Shown here: piece by piece, positions 18,248-27,487 of the stretch
Numbering within the stretch: the first letter of the stretch is position 1
How the letters are laid out: each line of letters starts with the position of its first letter
Assembly: GCF_000759675.1 (NCBI RefSeq)
Contig: NZ_BAWM01000026.1
Span: forward strand, 1-64,000
Direction: 5' to 3'
DNA: 64,000 nt
Source: Neobacillus niacini
GTDB lineage: Bacteria; Bacillota; Bacilli; Bacillales; Cytobacillaceae
Made by a program: the position numbers and the translations under genes
Notes under the pieces: generated by a model
The model's database searches: none
Seen by the model: only the letters and a program-made list of their open reading frames with translations
What the model was told of the DNA's origin: nothing

Positions 18248-20087
18248 AGCTGTTCCCCCTAACTTGACTTGCACGCTGTCTGGCATATATGGCTAATTCT
18301 GTTGTTAGTTCATATCGTAAAAATGGTGTGATTAAATAAATTCCATTGAATAAATCAAGTGCCGTGTCAATTAAAGATTTCGTTATTTCAATTCCTTCAC
18401 GCGCAGCTTGAAGCGGTCGATCATTCAATGCCGCCATTCTGTCTCGAATCGATTGTGAGATTTTAATTCCTGGTACTTCATTATGAAGGAATTCTGCATT
18501 TCTACTGCCTGTTAATGGCATTAACCCGATGTAAATAGGTGCGTTAAGGTGTTTCGTATGTTCATGGACTTCGATTAATTTTTCCTCAGAGAAGACAGGC
18601 TGTGAAATGAAATAATCTGCTCCAAATTGAATCTTTTTCTCGAGACGTTTAACAGCTTTTTCTACTGAGCGAACATTTGGATTAAAGGCACCTGCAATAC
18701 TAAAAGCCGTTTTTTGACCTAGGTCTTTTCCGGAGAATGACAACCCTTCATTTAACTGTTTAATCATTTGAATTAACTCAAATGACGATACATCATAAAC
18801 AGAGGATGCACCAGGAAAGTCTCCGACTCTGGCTGGGTCACCGGTGATAGCCAGAACATCATGCATTCCAAGGGTATGAAGCCCCATTAGGTGAGATTGC
18901 AAACCAATAATATTCCGGTCTCTGCAGGCAATATGAATAAGCGGTCGCATCCCTAATTCTTGTTTAACAAGATAACCTAAAGATTCATTGGAAATCCTCA
19001 CCTGAGCTAAAGAGTTATCTGCCATCGTAATCGCATCGATTCCTGCTTCTTTCAAAGCCTTTGCACCTTCAAAAAATTTACTGGTATCAAGCTTTCTTGG
19101 AGTATCTAATTCTACAATAACTGATGGTCGTCCCTTCACGATTTCCTCAAGAGGCTGGAGGTCCCTTTTAGCTGCACTGTGTTCAATGGTGATCTTCTTC
19201 GATTTAAATTTAACTACTTTATCAGTTACAGGAATGCTATTTTTTAACTCTGACGCAAACGCCTGGATATGTGCCGGGGTCGTTCCGCAGCAGCCGCCAA
19301 GTAAACGCACGCCTTCTTGACGGAAGCTTTGGGCAGATTTTTTAAAATAATCTGAGTCCCCTTCATAATGGAATTTACCGTCTGTATAGGCTGGCAGACT
19401 TGCATTCGGGTAGGCAGAAAGGTAAGCATGTTTAGGCAGTTCAATCTGCTCAAGTGTTTTCAGCATATGATGGGGCCCGAGCCGGCAATTCAAGCCAATT
19501 ACATCAGCGCCAAGATTTTCAAGTCGGGTAAACGCATCATTAATCGGTGTTTGGTCTTGTAAAATGCCTAGCTCCTGAAGAGAGACTTGGGCAATAATCG
19601 GCAGCTTTGTTTCTTTTCGAGCAATTGTAAGGACCGTTTCCAGTTCCTCAAGGTCGTAAAAGGTTTCTAATAAAATGCCATCAACCTCTTCTAGCAATAG
19701 GCAATATAGCTGTTCACGGAAACTACGCTTTAATTCTTCTATTGATAAAGCACTAGGCTTAATCCCGCGGTTACCTCCGATTGTACCAAGAACAAAAGCA
19801 TTTTGCTGAGCTGCTAATTTAGCATTCTGGACGGCTGCACTATTGATTGCTTTAACAGAGTCCTCTAGACCATATCTTTGCAGTTTTAGATAATTCGCCG
19901 CATACGTGTTTGTTTGAATCACGTCCGCACCGGCATCAATATAGGCTTTATGGATTTCTTGAATTTTTTCAGGATGAGAAAGGTTCAACTCTTCAAAGCA
20001 GCTATCCTTACCAAATGAATAAAGAAGGGTGCCCATGGCACCATCACCTATTATTATTTGATTTTTTAATTTCTCTAAAAAGGTCAT
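18225..20087 (-). CDS. yitJ: bifunctional homocysteine S-methyltransferase / methylenetetrahydrofolate reductase
   Basis: Fusion of a homocysteine S-methyltransferase domain (residues 1-290, with GDGAMGTLL at the start and zinc cysteines in [10 protein letters not shown]) and a MetF-type flavin methylene-THF reductase domain (about 330-620, [18 protein letters not shown]). The same fusion is YitJ in Bacillus subtilis. The reductase half supplies methyl-THF to MetH next door. Three ATGs occur in a row; the third (20087) is best spaced from AAGGAG. It overlaps or abuts metC and overlaps metH. Confidence 0.93.
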   Translation of the reverse strand: MTFLEKLKNQIIIGDGAMGTLLYSFGKDSCFEELNLSHPEKIQEIHKAYIDAGADVIQTNTYAANYLKLQRYGLEDSVKAINSAAVQNAKLAAQQNAFVLGTIGGNRGIKPSALSIEELKRSFREQLYCLLLEEVDGILLETFYDLEELETVLTIARKETKLPIIAQVSLQELGILQDQTPINDAFTRLENLGADVIGLNCRLGPHHMLKTLEQIELPKHAYLSAYPNASLPAYTDGKFHYEGDSDYFKKSAQSFRQEGVRLLGGCCGTTPAHIQAFASELKNSIPVTDKVVKFKSKKITIEHSAAKRDLQPLEEIVKGRPSVIVELDTPRKLDTSKFFEGAKALKEAGIDAITMADNSLAQVRISNESLGYLVKQELGMRPLIHIACRDRNIIGLQSHLMGLHTLGMHDVLAITGDPARVGDFPGASSVYDVSSFELIQMIKQLNEGLSFSGKDLGQKTAFSIAGAFNPNVRSVEKAVKRLEKKIQFGADYFISQPVFSEEKLIEVHEHTKHLNAPIYIGLMPLTGSRNAEFLHNEVPGIKISQSIRDRMAALNDRPLQAAREGIEITKSLIDTALDLFNGIYLITPFLRYELTTELAIYARQRASQVRGNSYVESSIQ

Positions 20088-20089
20088 CA

Positions 20090-21277
20090 TCATTCTCCTT
20101 GCTGCAAGACCAATAGTTTTTCATTCACCTGATGTAACGCCTGAGAGAAGTCATTAATGAGATCGTCTGGATTCTCTAAGCCAACCGATAAACGAATGAG
20201 GCTATTTTTAATTCCTCGTTTTTCCCTTTCTGCTTGTGGCATAGCTGCATGCGACATTTTGGCCGGGTAGGATAAAATGGATTCAACTGCACCTAGACTA
20301 ACAGCAAAAACAGGTATTTTAACATTGGAAAGAAAGACTTGAAGTGCTTGTTCGTTCGTAAAATCAAACGATAAAACCGCCCCAGGTCCTTTACTCTGAC
20401 TTTTTTGCAGCTCGTGCTGTGGATGGTTTTTAAGACCAGGGTAGTAAACCTTTTCAATTAAAGGATGAGTCTCTAAAAATTCCGCTAGTTTGATAGCTGA
20501 TTTTTGTGATTGTTCTAGTCTGACATGAAGGGTTTTTATTCCTCTTAGTACCAGCCAGGCATCCTGTACCCCAAGTATTGCACCAAAGGAATTTTGTAAA
20601 GAGTATAGCCTTCTTCCTAATTCTTCATCTATTACTACCGCAAGACCTGCAACTACATCACTATGACCTGATAAAAACTTAGTTGCACTATGAAGAACGA
20701 CATCTGCTCCAAGCTCTAAAGGTCTTTGGTACTCGGGAGTTAAAAAAGTGTTATCTACATATGTGATTGCGTTCATTTCTTTTGCCAAAGAAGTAATGGC
20801 TTTAATATCCGTAACCTTTAATAGAGGGTTTGACGGTGTTTCCACATAAAATGCTTTGGTGTTAGGCTTAATTGCTGCTTTTACTAGATTTAGGTCTGTC
20901 ATATCTACAAATGTATGCTCAATCCCGAACCGAGTCAGTACTTCAGTGACCATTCGATAGGTACCGCCATACACATCTTCGGTAATGACGATATGGTCTC
21001 CAGAAGAAAGAAGGAGGAAGGCTGTTGAAATAGCTGCCATTCCTGACGAAAAAGCAAAACCTCTCGTTCCGCCCTCTAATTCAGCAATAACATCTTCGAG
21101 CGCTTCTCTTGTGGGGTTTCCACTTCTAGCGTAATCGTATTTCCCGAAACTTTCTAAATCAAATTGATGGAAGGTTGATGCATGTTGGATCGGCACACTT
21201 ACTGCTCCCGTGACTGGATCAACTTTATGCTGATTATGAAGGAGCTTGGTTTCAAAACGATAATTTTCTGAACTCAT
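20090..21277 (-). CDS. metC: cystathionine beta-lyase
   Basis: PLP enzyme of the Cys/Met metabolism family, 395 residues, converting cystathionine to homocysteine, pyruvate and ammonia. The PLP lysine is in [20 protein letters not shown] and YARSGNPTR are family motifs. It shares the A of a TAATG junction with metI, so the two are coupled. Position after metI and family similarity give the assignment; gamma-lyase or O-acylhomoserine activity cannot be excluded by motif alone. Confidence 0.88.
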   Translation of the reverse strand: MSSENYRFETKLLHNQHKVDPVTGAVSVPIQHASTFHQFDLESFGKYDYARSGNPTREALEDVIAELEGGTRGFAFSSGMAAISTAFLLLSSGDHIVITEDVYGGTYRMVTEVLTRFGIEHTFVDMTDLNLVKAAIKPNTKAFYVETPSNPLLKVTDIKAITSLAKEMNAITYVDNTFLTPEYQRPLELGADVVLHSATKFLSGHSDVVAGLAVVIDEELGRRLYSLQNSFGAILGVQDAWLVLRGIKTLHVRLEQSQKSAIKLAEFLETHPLIEKVYYPGLKNHPQHELQKSQSKGPGAVLSFDFTNEQALQVFLSNVKIPVFAVSLGAVESILSYPAKMSHAAMPQAEREKRGIKNSLIRLSVGLENPDDLINDFSQALHQVNEKLLVLQQGE

Positions 21278-22392
21278 TATCCAATCACTCCTTCTTTTAA
21301 TTTGGCTAATGCAAGTTCAAGATCTTGAATGATATCTGTAGGATCTTCAAGTCCTACAGAAAATCTTAACAACCGATTACAAACACCTGACTGAATTCGA
21401 ATTTCTTCTGGAATATCTGCATGAGTCTGTGTCGCTGGATACGTAATAAAGCTCTCTGTTCCGCCAAGGCTTTCAGCAAAAGTAATAAGAGATAAACCTT
21501 GCAGGAATGGATTAACCCAGGCTTCATCCTGTAAGCGGAAGGAAACCATTCCTCCTTTTCCAGGGTAAAGGACATCTGATACTTCTTCATGATTAGAAAG
21601 GTATTCTACGATGACCTTCGCATTGCTTTCATGTCTTTGCATACGAAGGGATAAAGTTTTCATTCCGCGCATCACTAACCAGGAATCAAAAGGACTTAGG
21701 ACTCCGCCTGCTCCGTTATGATGAAACGCGAGCGCCTCACAAATTTCTTTACCCTTAGCAACGATAAGACCTGCAAGGACATCATTATGGCCGCCTAAGT
21801 ATTTTGTTGCACTATGAATAACAATATCCGCACCAAGCAGGATTGGCTGCTGGAGTAGCGGTGTATAGAATGTATTATCAACAATCAGAATAATTCCGTG
21901 CATCTTTGCAATCTTTGACACCGCAGCAATGTCTGATTGCTGCATAAGTGGATTAGTCGGAGTTTCAAGGAAAATCGCCTTGGTTTGAGTGGTAATCCGA
22001 CTTTCAATATCTTCCGGACTACACGTATTAACATATTGAGTTTTCAATCCCCATTTTTTAAATCCCTTTTCTAGTAAACGATACGTTCCACCGTATAAAT
22101 CCTCGCTCACAATCCATTCGTCCCCAGACTGGAAAAGAGAAAGGATTGTAAAAATAGCTGCCATACCCGAGCTGCAGGCATAGCCTTGATCTGCACATTC
22201 GAGGTCGGCAATCGCCTTTTCAAGGAGCTGGCGAGTAGGATTACCCGTCCGTGAGTAATCAAATCCTGTTGATTGCCCAATTCCCTCGTGGCGGTAGGCA
22301 GTTGAAAAATAAACAGGAGGATTGACGGTGCCTGTCACCTTATCACTTCTATTACCAATTTGAGCTAACTTTGTATCGATCTTATAAACCAT
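21277..22392 (-). CDS. metI: cystathionine gamma-synthase / O-acylhomoserine thiolyase
   Basis: First enzyme of the operon, 371 residues, same PLP family as MetC, with lysine in HSATKYLGGHNDV and the motif YSRTGNPTRQ. It joins an activated homoserine with cysteine (or sulfide), as MetI does in Bacillus. AGGAGG precedes the ATG. The leader contains a SAM-I riboswitch with its terminator ending about 25 bases upstream of the start codon, so expression should fall when SAM is plentiful. Confidence 0.9.
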   Translation of the reverse strand: MVYKIDTKLAQIGNRSDKVTGTVNPPVYFSTAYRHEGIGQSTGFDYSRTGNPTRQLLEKAIADLECADQGYACSSGMAAIFTILSLFQSGDEWIVSEDLYGGTYRLLEKGFKKWGLKTQYVNTCSPEDIESRITTQTKAIFLETPTNPLMQQSDIAAVSKIAKMHGIILIVDNTFYTPLLQQPILLGADIVIHSATKYLGGHNDVLAGLIVAKGKEICEALAFHHNGAGGVLSPFDSWLVMRGMKTLSLRMQRHESNAKVIVEYLSNHEEVSDVLYPGKGGMVSFRLQDEAWVNPFLQGLSLITFAESLGGTESFITYPATQTHADIPEEIRIQSGVCNRLLRFSVGLEDPTDIIQDLELALAKLKEGVIG

Positions 22393-22418
22393 TTTCTTTA
22401 ACCTCCTTTATAAAAACA

Positions 22419-22449
22419 AAAAAAGCCTTCTATAAGAAGAAGACTTTTG
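22419..22449 (-). terminator. riboswitch-controlled terminator before metI
   Basis: Minus-strand stem AGTCTTCT with AGAAGGCT (one G-U) followed by seven T residues, between the SAM aptamer and metI; the expected expression platform. Confidence 0.85.
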
Positions 22450-22475
22450 GATGCTTGGTAAGCATAGGTCATTCT

Positions 22476-22590
22476 CCTTATCTCACAAGTTAACAAATAA
22501 CTTGCAGGACTTAGCACCTTTTCAATGAAAAAAACATTGAAGGTTGCTGAGACTTCATAGGGCCATTCCCTCAGCCTCTCTTGATAAGAA
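22476..22590 (-). ncRNA. SAM-I (S-box) riboswitch
   Basis: Reading the minus strand: TTCTTATCAAGAGAGGCTGA, then GGGAATGGCCC, TGAAGTCTCAGCAACC, a variable P3 hairpin (CTTCAATG with CATTGAAA), GGTGCTAAGTCCTGCAAG, and closing strand TTGTGAGATAAG. These are the near-invariant S-box elements in order, including the P1 closing stem. Binding of SAM favours the downstream terminator. Confidence 0.96.
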
Positions 22591-22615
22591 AGTATAATAT
22601 TTAGACTTTTTATAA

Positions 22616-22644
22616 AATTTACTACACTAAAAGAGAAGTGTCAA
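22616..22644 (-). promoter_or_regulatory. probable sigma-A promoter of the methionine operon
   Basis: Minus-strand TTGACA (22639-22644), 17 bases, then TAAATT, placing transcription start shortly before the aptamer. The -10 is weak. Confidence 0.45.
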
Positions 22645-22687
22645 TGTTATTTACTAACTAATTTAAATGTAAGCGTTTAGTTTAATA

Positions 22688-23044
22688 TTATTTATTATTT
22701 TTTTCCCAAATTTTAAACTTAATATAATTTATATATTCTTTAAAGTCTTCTTTTTCTATTCCATCCTTAATAGCCTTTTCAATTATATTTTCCCATTCCT
22801 TATCAAGGATTTTTTCGCCATTGCAATCCACCTGGTTTTCAATTTGCTCTACCCCAATAAGTAAATATTCAATGGAAACATCTAAAGGTTTCGCAACCTT
22901 CATTAAAAAATGAATGGAAGGATTTTTATTAAGATCCCGTTCAATATAGCTTAAATATGACTTTGATACATTAGAAAGTTCCGCAAGCTCGGTTATAGAA
23001 TATCCCTTTTGTTCTCTTAATTTTTTTATTCGGTCTCCGATCAT
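22688..23044 (-). CDS. sinR: SinR-like biofilm/exopolysaccharide repressor
   Basis: 118-residue XRE-family regulator. Residues 1-65 (MIGDRIKKLREQKGYSITEL, then SKSYLSYIERD) closely follow SinR of Bacillus subtilis. The C-terminal part (LDKEWENIIEKAIKDGIEKE and FKEYINYIKF) corresponds to the SinR tetramerisation/SinI-binding helices. SinR represses eps genes, and this copy is divergent from the eps locus across 690 bases, supporting the assignment. No sinI-like partner is visible beside it. It may be a paralogue of a second SinR elsewhere in the genome. Confidence 0.82.
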   Translation of the reverse strand: MIGDRIKKLREQKGYSITELAELSNVSKSYLSYIERDLNKNPSIHFLMKVAKPLDVSIEYLLIGVEQIENQVDCNGEKILDKEWENIIEKAIKDGIEKEDFKEYINYIKFKIWEKNNK

Positions 23045-23152
23045 ATTAATCTCCTCAATACCATAATTTTATTATGTATAAAAATGAGTTTTCCCAATTA
23101 ACAAAAGATATCATGCCTATGTTTTTAAAATTTTTTACTAAATGGGGTATAA

Positions 23153-23542
23153 GTTCTAAGTACTATCAGTATTAATTGTTAGAGCATATTTTACTAATAT
23201 TATAAATCATTTAGTTGTACTTTTTAAAGAACAAATTATCGTCAAAATATATAAAGAATTTTAAAGGGAATTGTCGTAAATTAGGGAAAAAACAATATAT
23301 TTGATTGAATAAAGGAGTTTGATTTTTTGGTCATAAGGATTATAATGTTCTTAATAAAGGATGTTCTGTATATAGAATTATTTTAAAAATATGAAAGAGA
23401 TACCCAAGAATAAATACAATTTATTACATTTCGGGTGAAATAAATTTGACACTGTGAATTTGTGGGAAATGAAAGCTAAATAGGAAAAAATTTAGTTCTA
23501 TTTCGAGTTAAACGGTCTATATTATGTAAATAATAGTTCTTA
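23153..23542. promoter_or_regulatory. cluster of SinR-box-like GTTCT motifs in the eps leader
   Basis: The 690 bases between the sinR-like gene and epsC contain GTTCTTT on the minus strand (23226-23232, exact match to the GTTCTYT SinR box) and plus-strand relatives at 23153, 23347, 23363, 23495 and 23536. AT-rich sequence gives such 5-mers by chance, so only the exact site is persuasive. I could not settle on a promoter; a TTGACA at 23446 lacks a good -10. Confidence 0.4.
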
Positions 23543-23576
23543 ATATGGAATTGGTGATATCTTCTTACCATTATAA

Positions 23577-23660
23577 ATGAAGGTACTCGGTTATACTGTG
23601 GGTTGTAAATGACCTTAGACGCTGGTCGTCGAGAGTATGATGTGAGGACGGGTTAGATGC
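23577..23660 (+). ncRNA. EAR / epsC-motif RNA candidate
   Basis: A locally GC-rich, structured block directly upstream of the epsC-type gene. GACC-TTAGACGCT-GGTC (hairpin), TACTCG pairing with CGAGAGTA around it, and GGG-TTAGAT-GCCC downstream give a compact multi-stem fold. In Bacillales the EAR (eps-associated RNA, Rfam epsC motif) lies in this position and promotes read-through of terminators in the eps operon. The call rests on position and fold; I could not compare with the covariance model. Confidence 0.6.
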
Positions 23661-23669
23661 CCTATTTAT

Positions 23670-23723
23670 TAAAAAATTTTAATTATGTGCTCTTTTTCAA
23701 GATCATATAATTAAATTTTTTTA
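23670..23723 (+). terminator. terminator-like hairpin between the EAR candidate and epsC
   Basis: A long AT-rich inverted repeat (AAAAAATTTTAATTATGTG against ATCATATAATTAAATTTTTT) ends in a T run 10 bases before the epsC start. Its place directly after the EAR candidate is where a read-through-controlled terminator would sit. Confidence 0.55.
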
Positions 23724-23733
23724 AGGGAGAGGA

Positions 23734-25572
23734 ATGGATAATATGACCTATCGGCAGAGAATATCCTTATTTATTTTTATTGATTCATGTATGGTGTTTA
23801 CCACCATCTTCTTTAGTCGATTTTTGGTAGGTGGAACCTTTAATGTTATTACTTTTCCAATAGTAATTAGCTTGATAGTCATTTTGCTCAGTCATTATTT
23901 CCTTTCATTTAGATTCAAGTTGTATAAAAAGGCCTGGGAATATGCGAGTGTAGGAGAATTATTAAGTATTTTGAAGGTTGTAACATCCTCAATCATCGTC
24001 ACTGCATTTGTACAACACCTTGTGTTCCAAAATACTTCCTTTCGAATACTTGCCGTTACATGGTTACTTAACTTATTTTTTATTGGGGGTTCTCGATTTA
24101 GTTGGAGATTGTATCGAGATACCTTTTTAATAAAATTAAATAACAAGAAAAGAACACTAATTGTTGGTGCAGGTTCTGCCGGTATGATGGTAGCAAGACA
24201 ATTAAAAATGAATAATGAAGCAGATTTATTGGCAGTTGGGTTTATTGATGATGATGTAAATAAACATAATCTTGATATCTTGGGTATTCCGGTAATTGGT
24301 GGAGTAAGTAAAATAAAAGAAACTGTTAAACGTTTTAATATTGATAACATTGTTATTGCTATTCCTTCACTAAGTAAAAAGGAATTAAATAGTATTTTTT
24401 TAGAGTGTGCTAAGACAAGTGCTAAAACACAAATCCTTCCAATGCTTGAAGATCTTATTTTAGGGAAAATATCAGTTAATCAATTTTGCGATGTTCAAGT
24501 TGAGGATTTATTAGGCAGAAATCCCGTTGAATTAGATATTAGTAGTATATCAGGATATCTTTTGGATAAGGTTGTACTAGTAACGGGTGCTGGAGGATCG
24601 ATTGGCTCAGAAGTTTGCAGACAAATATCTATTTATAAACCAAAGGAACTAATTTTATTAGGCCATGGTGAAAATAGTATATATTCCATAGAGATGGAAT
24701 TAAAAGAATCCTATAAAAATAAAGAAATTGAATTTATTCCAGTCATTGCTGATATTCAAGATCTTAATAAAATGAGGTTTGTAATGAGTACATACAGACC
24801 TGATGTTGTCTACCATGCTGCTGCTCATAAACATGTACCATTAATGGAGTGTAACCCGGAAGAGGCAGTAAAAAATAATATTATAGGAACTATGAATGTT
24901 GCAAACGCAGCTAGTTGGAATGATGTTAAAACCTTTGTCATGATTTCCTCTGATAAAGCTGTGAACCCAACAAGTATAATGGGTGCAACAAAAAGGATAG
25001 CCGAAATGATCATTCAAAATTTGGATATGGAAAGCAGTACTAAATTCGTTGCAGTTCGTTTTGGTAATGTCCTTGGTAGTAGTGGGAGTGTTATCCCTCT
25101 ATTTAAAAATCAAATCAAAAAAGGTGGACCTGTTACTGTTACACATCCTGAAATGGTCCGTTACTTTATGACAATTCCGGAAGCAACGAGGCTTGTCCTT
25201 CAAGCAGGTGCTTTGGCAAATGGGGGAGAGATATTTATTTTAGATATGGGGGATCCGGTGAAAATTGTTGATTTAGCTACGAATTTAATAAAACTTTCAG
25301 GAAATTCTCTTGAAGAAATAGGTATTGAATTTACCGGAATAAGATTAGGAGAAAAGCTCTATGAAGAATTATTAAAAGATGATGAAGTTATTGAGAAACA
25401 AATTTATCCAAAGATATACATTGGTAAAGCATCAGAAATACATTTGCAGGAGATATATGAATTAATTTCCAATTGGCCAAAACTAGATAGGAATGAATTA
25501 AGAGAACAGCTTTTAAATCTTGCTAACAATAAACTAAACTCTAAGCCAAGTGTATCAGTATCAGTTTTATAG
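23734..25572 (+). CDS. epsC: EpsC/CapD-type membrane nucleotide-sugar 4,6-dehydratase
   Basis: 612-residue enzyme with an N-terminal membrane domain (about four helices to residue 125), a CoA-binding-like Rossmann segment (TLIVGAGSAGMMVARQL), and a second Rossmann catalytic domain (LVTGAGGSIGSEVCRQI near 285). The active-site region MISSDKAVNPTSIMGATKR has the SDK variant typical of FlaA1/CapD-family UDP-GlcNAc 4,6-dehydratases. It should make a UDP-4-keto-6-deoxy sugar, a substrate for the DegT-type aminotransferase at 38548. GGGAGAGG overlaps the start region; the ATG three codons later is also possible. First gene of the eps locus. Confidence 0.88.
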   Translation: MDNMTYRQRISLFIFIDSCMVFTTIFFSRFLVGGTFNVITFPIVISLIVILLSHYFLSFRFKLYKKAWEYASVGELLSILKVVTSSIIVTAFVQHLVFQNTSFRILAVTWLLNLFFIGGSRFSWRLYRDTFLIKLNNKKRTLIVGAGSAGMMVARQLKMNNEADLLAVGFIDDDVNKHNLDILGIPVIGGVSKIKETVKRFNIDNIVIAIPSLSKKELNSIFLECAKTSAKTQILPMLEDLILGKISVNQFCDVQVEDLLGRNPVELDISSISGYLLDKVVLVTGAGGSIGSEVCRQISIYKPKELILLGHGENSIYSIEMELKESYKNKEIEFIPVIADIQDLNKMRFVMSTYRPDVVYHAAAHKHVPLMECNPEEAVKNNIIGTMNVANAASWNDVKTFVMISSDKAVNPTSIMGATKRIAEMIIQNLDMESSTKFVAVRFGNVLGSSGSVIPLFKNQIKKGGPVTVTHPEMVRYFMTIPEATRLVLQAGALANGGEIFILDMGDPVKIVDLATNLIKLSGNSLEEIGIEFTGIRLGEKLYEELLKDDEVIEKQIYPKIYIGKASEIHLQEIYELISNWPKLDRNELREQLLNLANNKLNSKPSVSVSVL

Positions 25573-25642
25573 ACTAAATAGAAAAGAATAAGAAATATTG
25601 GTCATAATGCTTGAATTGTTTTTATATTGGGAGGTGATATTT

Positions 25643-26704
25643 ATGGCAATACTTGTTGCAGGGGGAGCAGGCTTTATTGGAAGCCATACACTAATAGAAC
25701 TATTAAATGCCGGTTTATGATCTTATTGTTGTTGATAATTTTATAAACAGTAAACCTGAATCGTTACATAAAGTACACGAGATAACTGGAAGAAGTTTTA
25801 AGTTTTATCATGTTGATATGATTAAAGAAAAACAACTAGAAAACGTATTTTTAGAGAATCATATCGATGCTGTTATTCACCTTGCAGGAATTAAAGCTGT
25901 AAGGAGAATCCGTGAAAAATCCTCTTTGGTATTACAAAAATAACATAATGAGTACGGTTATTCTTACTCAACTAATGCAAAAATATAATGTCAAAAAGTT
26001 AGTATTCAGTTCATCAGCAACTGTTAACGGTTTAACTAATAAAGTTCCAATTTCAGAAGACCCTCCACTTAATGCACGTAATCCATATGGTAGGACTAAA
26101 TTATTCATTGAAGAAATGCTACAAGTTTTATATTCAGCAGATCCGGATTGGAGAATAACTATATTAAGATATTTTAACACGATAGATGCCCATGAAAGCG
26201 GAAAGATTGGAGAAGATCCACAAGGGATTCCAACTAATTTAATGCCATATATTACCAAGGTTGTAGTAGGGAAGCTTGAAGTGCTTAATGTATATGGAAA
26301 TTGTTATCCTACCGTGGATGGGACAGGTGTAAGAGATTATATCCATGTTGTTGACCTAGCAATTGGTCATATAAAGGCATTGGAAAAAATCAGCAATCAA
26401 CTAGGGATATCTACATATAATCTTGGTACAGGTAAAGGTTGTAGTGTATTGGAATTAGTATCAGCATTCGAATCTGTTACAGGTATTAATATTCAGTATC
26501 AAATTACTCAGCCAAGACCAGGTGATTTAGCCATTTGCTATGCGGATCCCTAAAGCAATGAAAGAATTAGGTTGGAAAGCAGAGAGGGGAATCCAAGAAA
26601 TGTTTTTGGACTCATGGAGATGGCAAGTTAATATTCCAGATGGGTATACAAAGGAAGAAAAATTAATTGGTGGTGTAAAAATTCCTAGCATAACAAAAAG
26701 CTAG
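25643..26704 (+). pseudogene. galE: UDP-glucose 4-epimerase, broken by three frameshifts
   Basis: Reads as GalE in three successive frames. MAILVAGGAGFIGSHTLIEL starts well after a GGGAGGTG site, then a surplus T near 25718 moves the frame into YDLIVVDNFINS. A further shift near 25917 moves it to KNPLWYYKNNI, and after CYADP at 26549 a third leads to KAMKELGWKAERGIQEM. The parts are collinear with a complete epimerase (NAD motif, FSSSATV, YGRTK with the catalytic Tyr/Lys, DYIHVVDLA). Neighbouring genes are intact, which argues against poor sequence, but assembly error is possible. If real, epimerase activity must come from elsewhere. Confidence 0.88.
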
Positions 26705-26714
26705 GAATTTTTAG
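26677..26714 (+). terminator. terminator at the end of the galE pseudogene
   Basis: Perfect 13-bp stem AAAAATTCCTAGC with GCTAGGAATTTTT, ending in T residues; it overlaps the epimerase's original stop codon. In an eps operon this is a further site where processive antitermination would matter. Confidence 0.85.
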
Positions 26715-26749
26715 TTCAAGCACTTCCTTACAAGATCTTGGAGGGGACT

Positions 26750-27487
26750 ATGGAGAAAACAATCAGTCTAATTGATTTTTTTAAAATCCTTAAGCACCGC
26801 TGGAAGTTAATTGTGGTTATTACATTGACTGCGGCGATAATTAGCAGCATTATCTCATTTTTTTTATTGACACCTTTATATCAAGCATCTACACAAATAC
26901 TTGTAAATCAAAAAAATAGTGAGAATCAGTTAGACTACTATTTGTTACAAGGCAATGTGGATTTGATTAATACGTATAGCGTAATAATAAAAAGTCCAGC
27001 CATTCTTCAAAAAGTTATTGACGAACTTGAACTCAAACAAAGTGTAGAGGATCTCAATGAGAAAATTACGATTATCAGCCAAGAGAATTCACAAGTGTTT
27101 TCTTTGACAATTGAGGATCCTGATGCAGGAAAAGCAGTTGCAATGGCTAATATGGTGTCTGAAATTTTTCAAGAAGAGATTAAAGGCATTATGAACGTTG
27201 ATAACGTTAGCATTCTTGCAAGAGCAGAATTAAAAGATAATCCTATTCCGGTATATCCACGGCCGATGTTGAATACTTCTATAGCATTTGTAATAGGATT
27301 AATGATCGGAATTGGGATAGCATTCCTATTAGAATTAATGGACAATACTCTAAAGGATGATCAAGATGCTGCAGCATACCTTGGACTACCGGTTCTCGGT
27401 ACTATCGAAAAGGTTTCACGAACTCAAAGTATGGAAGAAAAAGGTTATTTAATTCAGGAAACGGGAAGTGAAACTCTTGAAGCGTAA
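26750..27487 (+). CDS. epsA: Wzz/YveK-type polysaccharide co-polymerase (tyrosine kinase modulator)
   Basis: 245-residue membrane protein with two helices flanking an extracytoplasmic domain: residues about 18-40 (LIVVITLTAAIISSIISFF) and about 175-195 (SIAFVIGLMIGIGIAFLLE). PVYPRPMLN before the second helix is the proline-rich Wzz motif. It controls chain length and activates the cytosolic tyrosine kinase encoded next, whose start it overlaps by 20 bases. GGAGGGG sets the ATG at 26750. Confidence 0.88.
   Translation: MEKTISLIDFFKILKHRWKLIVVITLTAAIISSIISFFLLTPLYQASTQILVNQKNSENQLDYYLLQGNVDLINTYSVIIKSPAILQKVIDELELKQSVEDLNEKITIISQENSQVFSLTIEDPDAGKAVAMANMVSEIFQEEIKGIMNVDNVSILARAELKDNPIPVYPRPMLNTSIAFVIGLMIGIGIAFLLELMDNTLKDDQDAAAYLGLPVLGTIEKVSRTQSMEEKGYLIQETGSETLEA

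Noticed and set aside
22666..22680. ATGTAAGCGTTTAGT as a cre site
   Set aside because: It matches most of the consensus but lies just past the end of the sinR-like gene with no promoter or start nearby that it could control.
23446..23482. TTGACA at 23446 as the eps promoter
   Set aside because: No -10 sequence is found at 16-18 bases; the nearest TAAATA is about 25 bases away.
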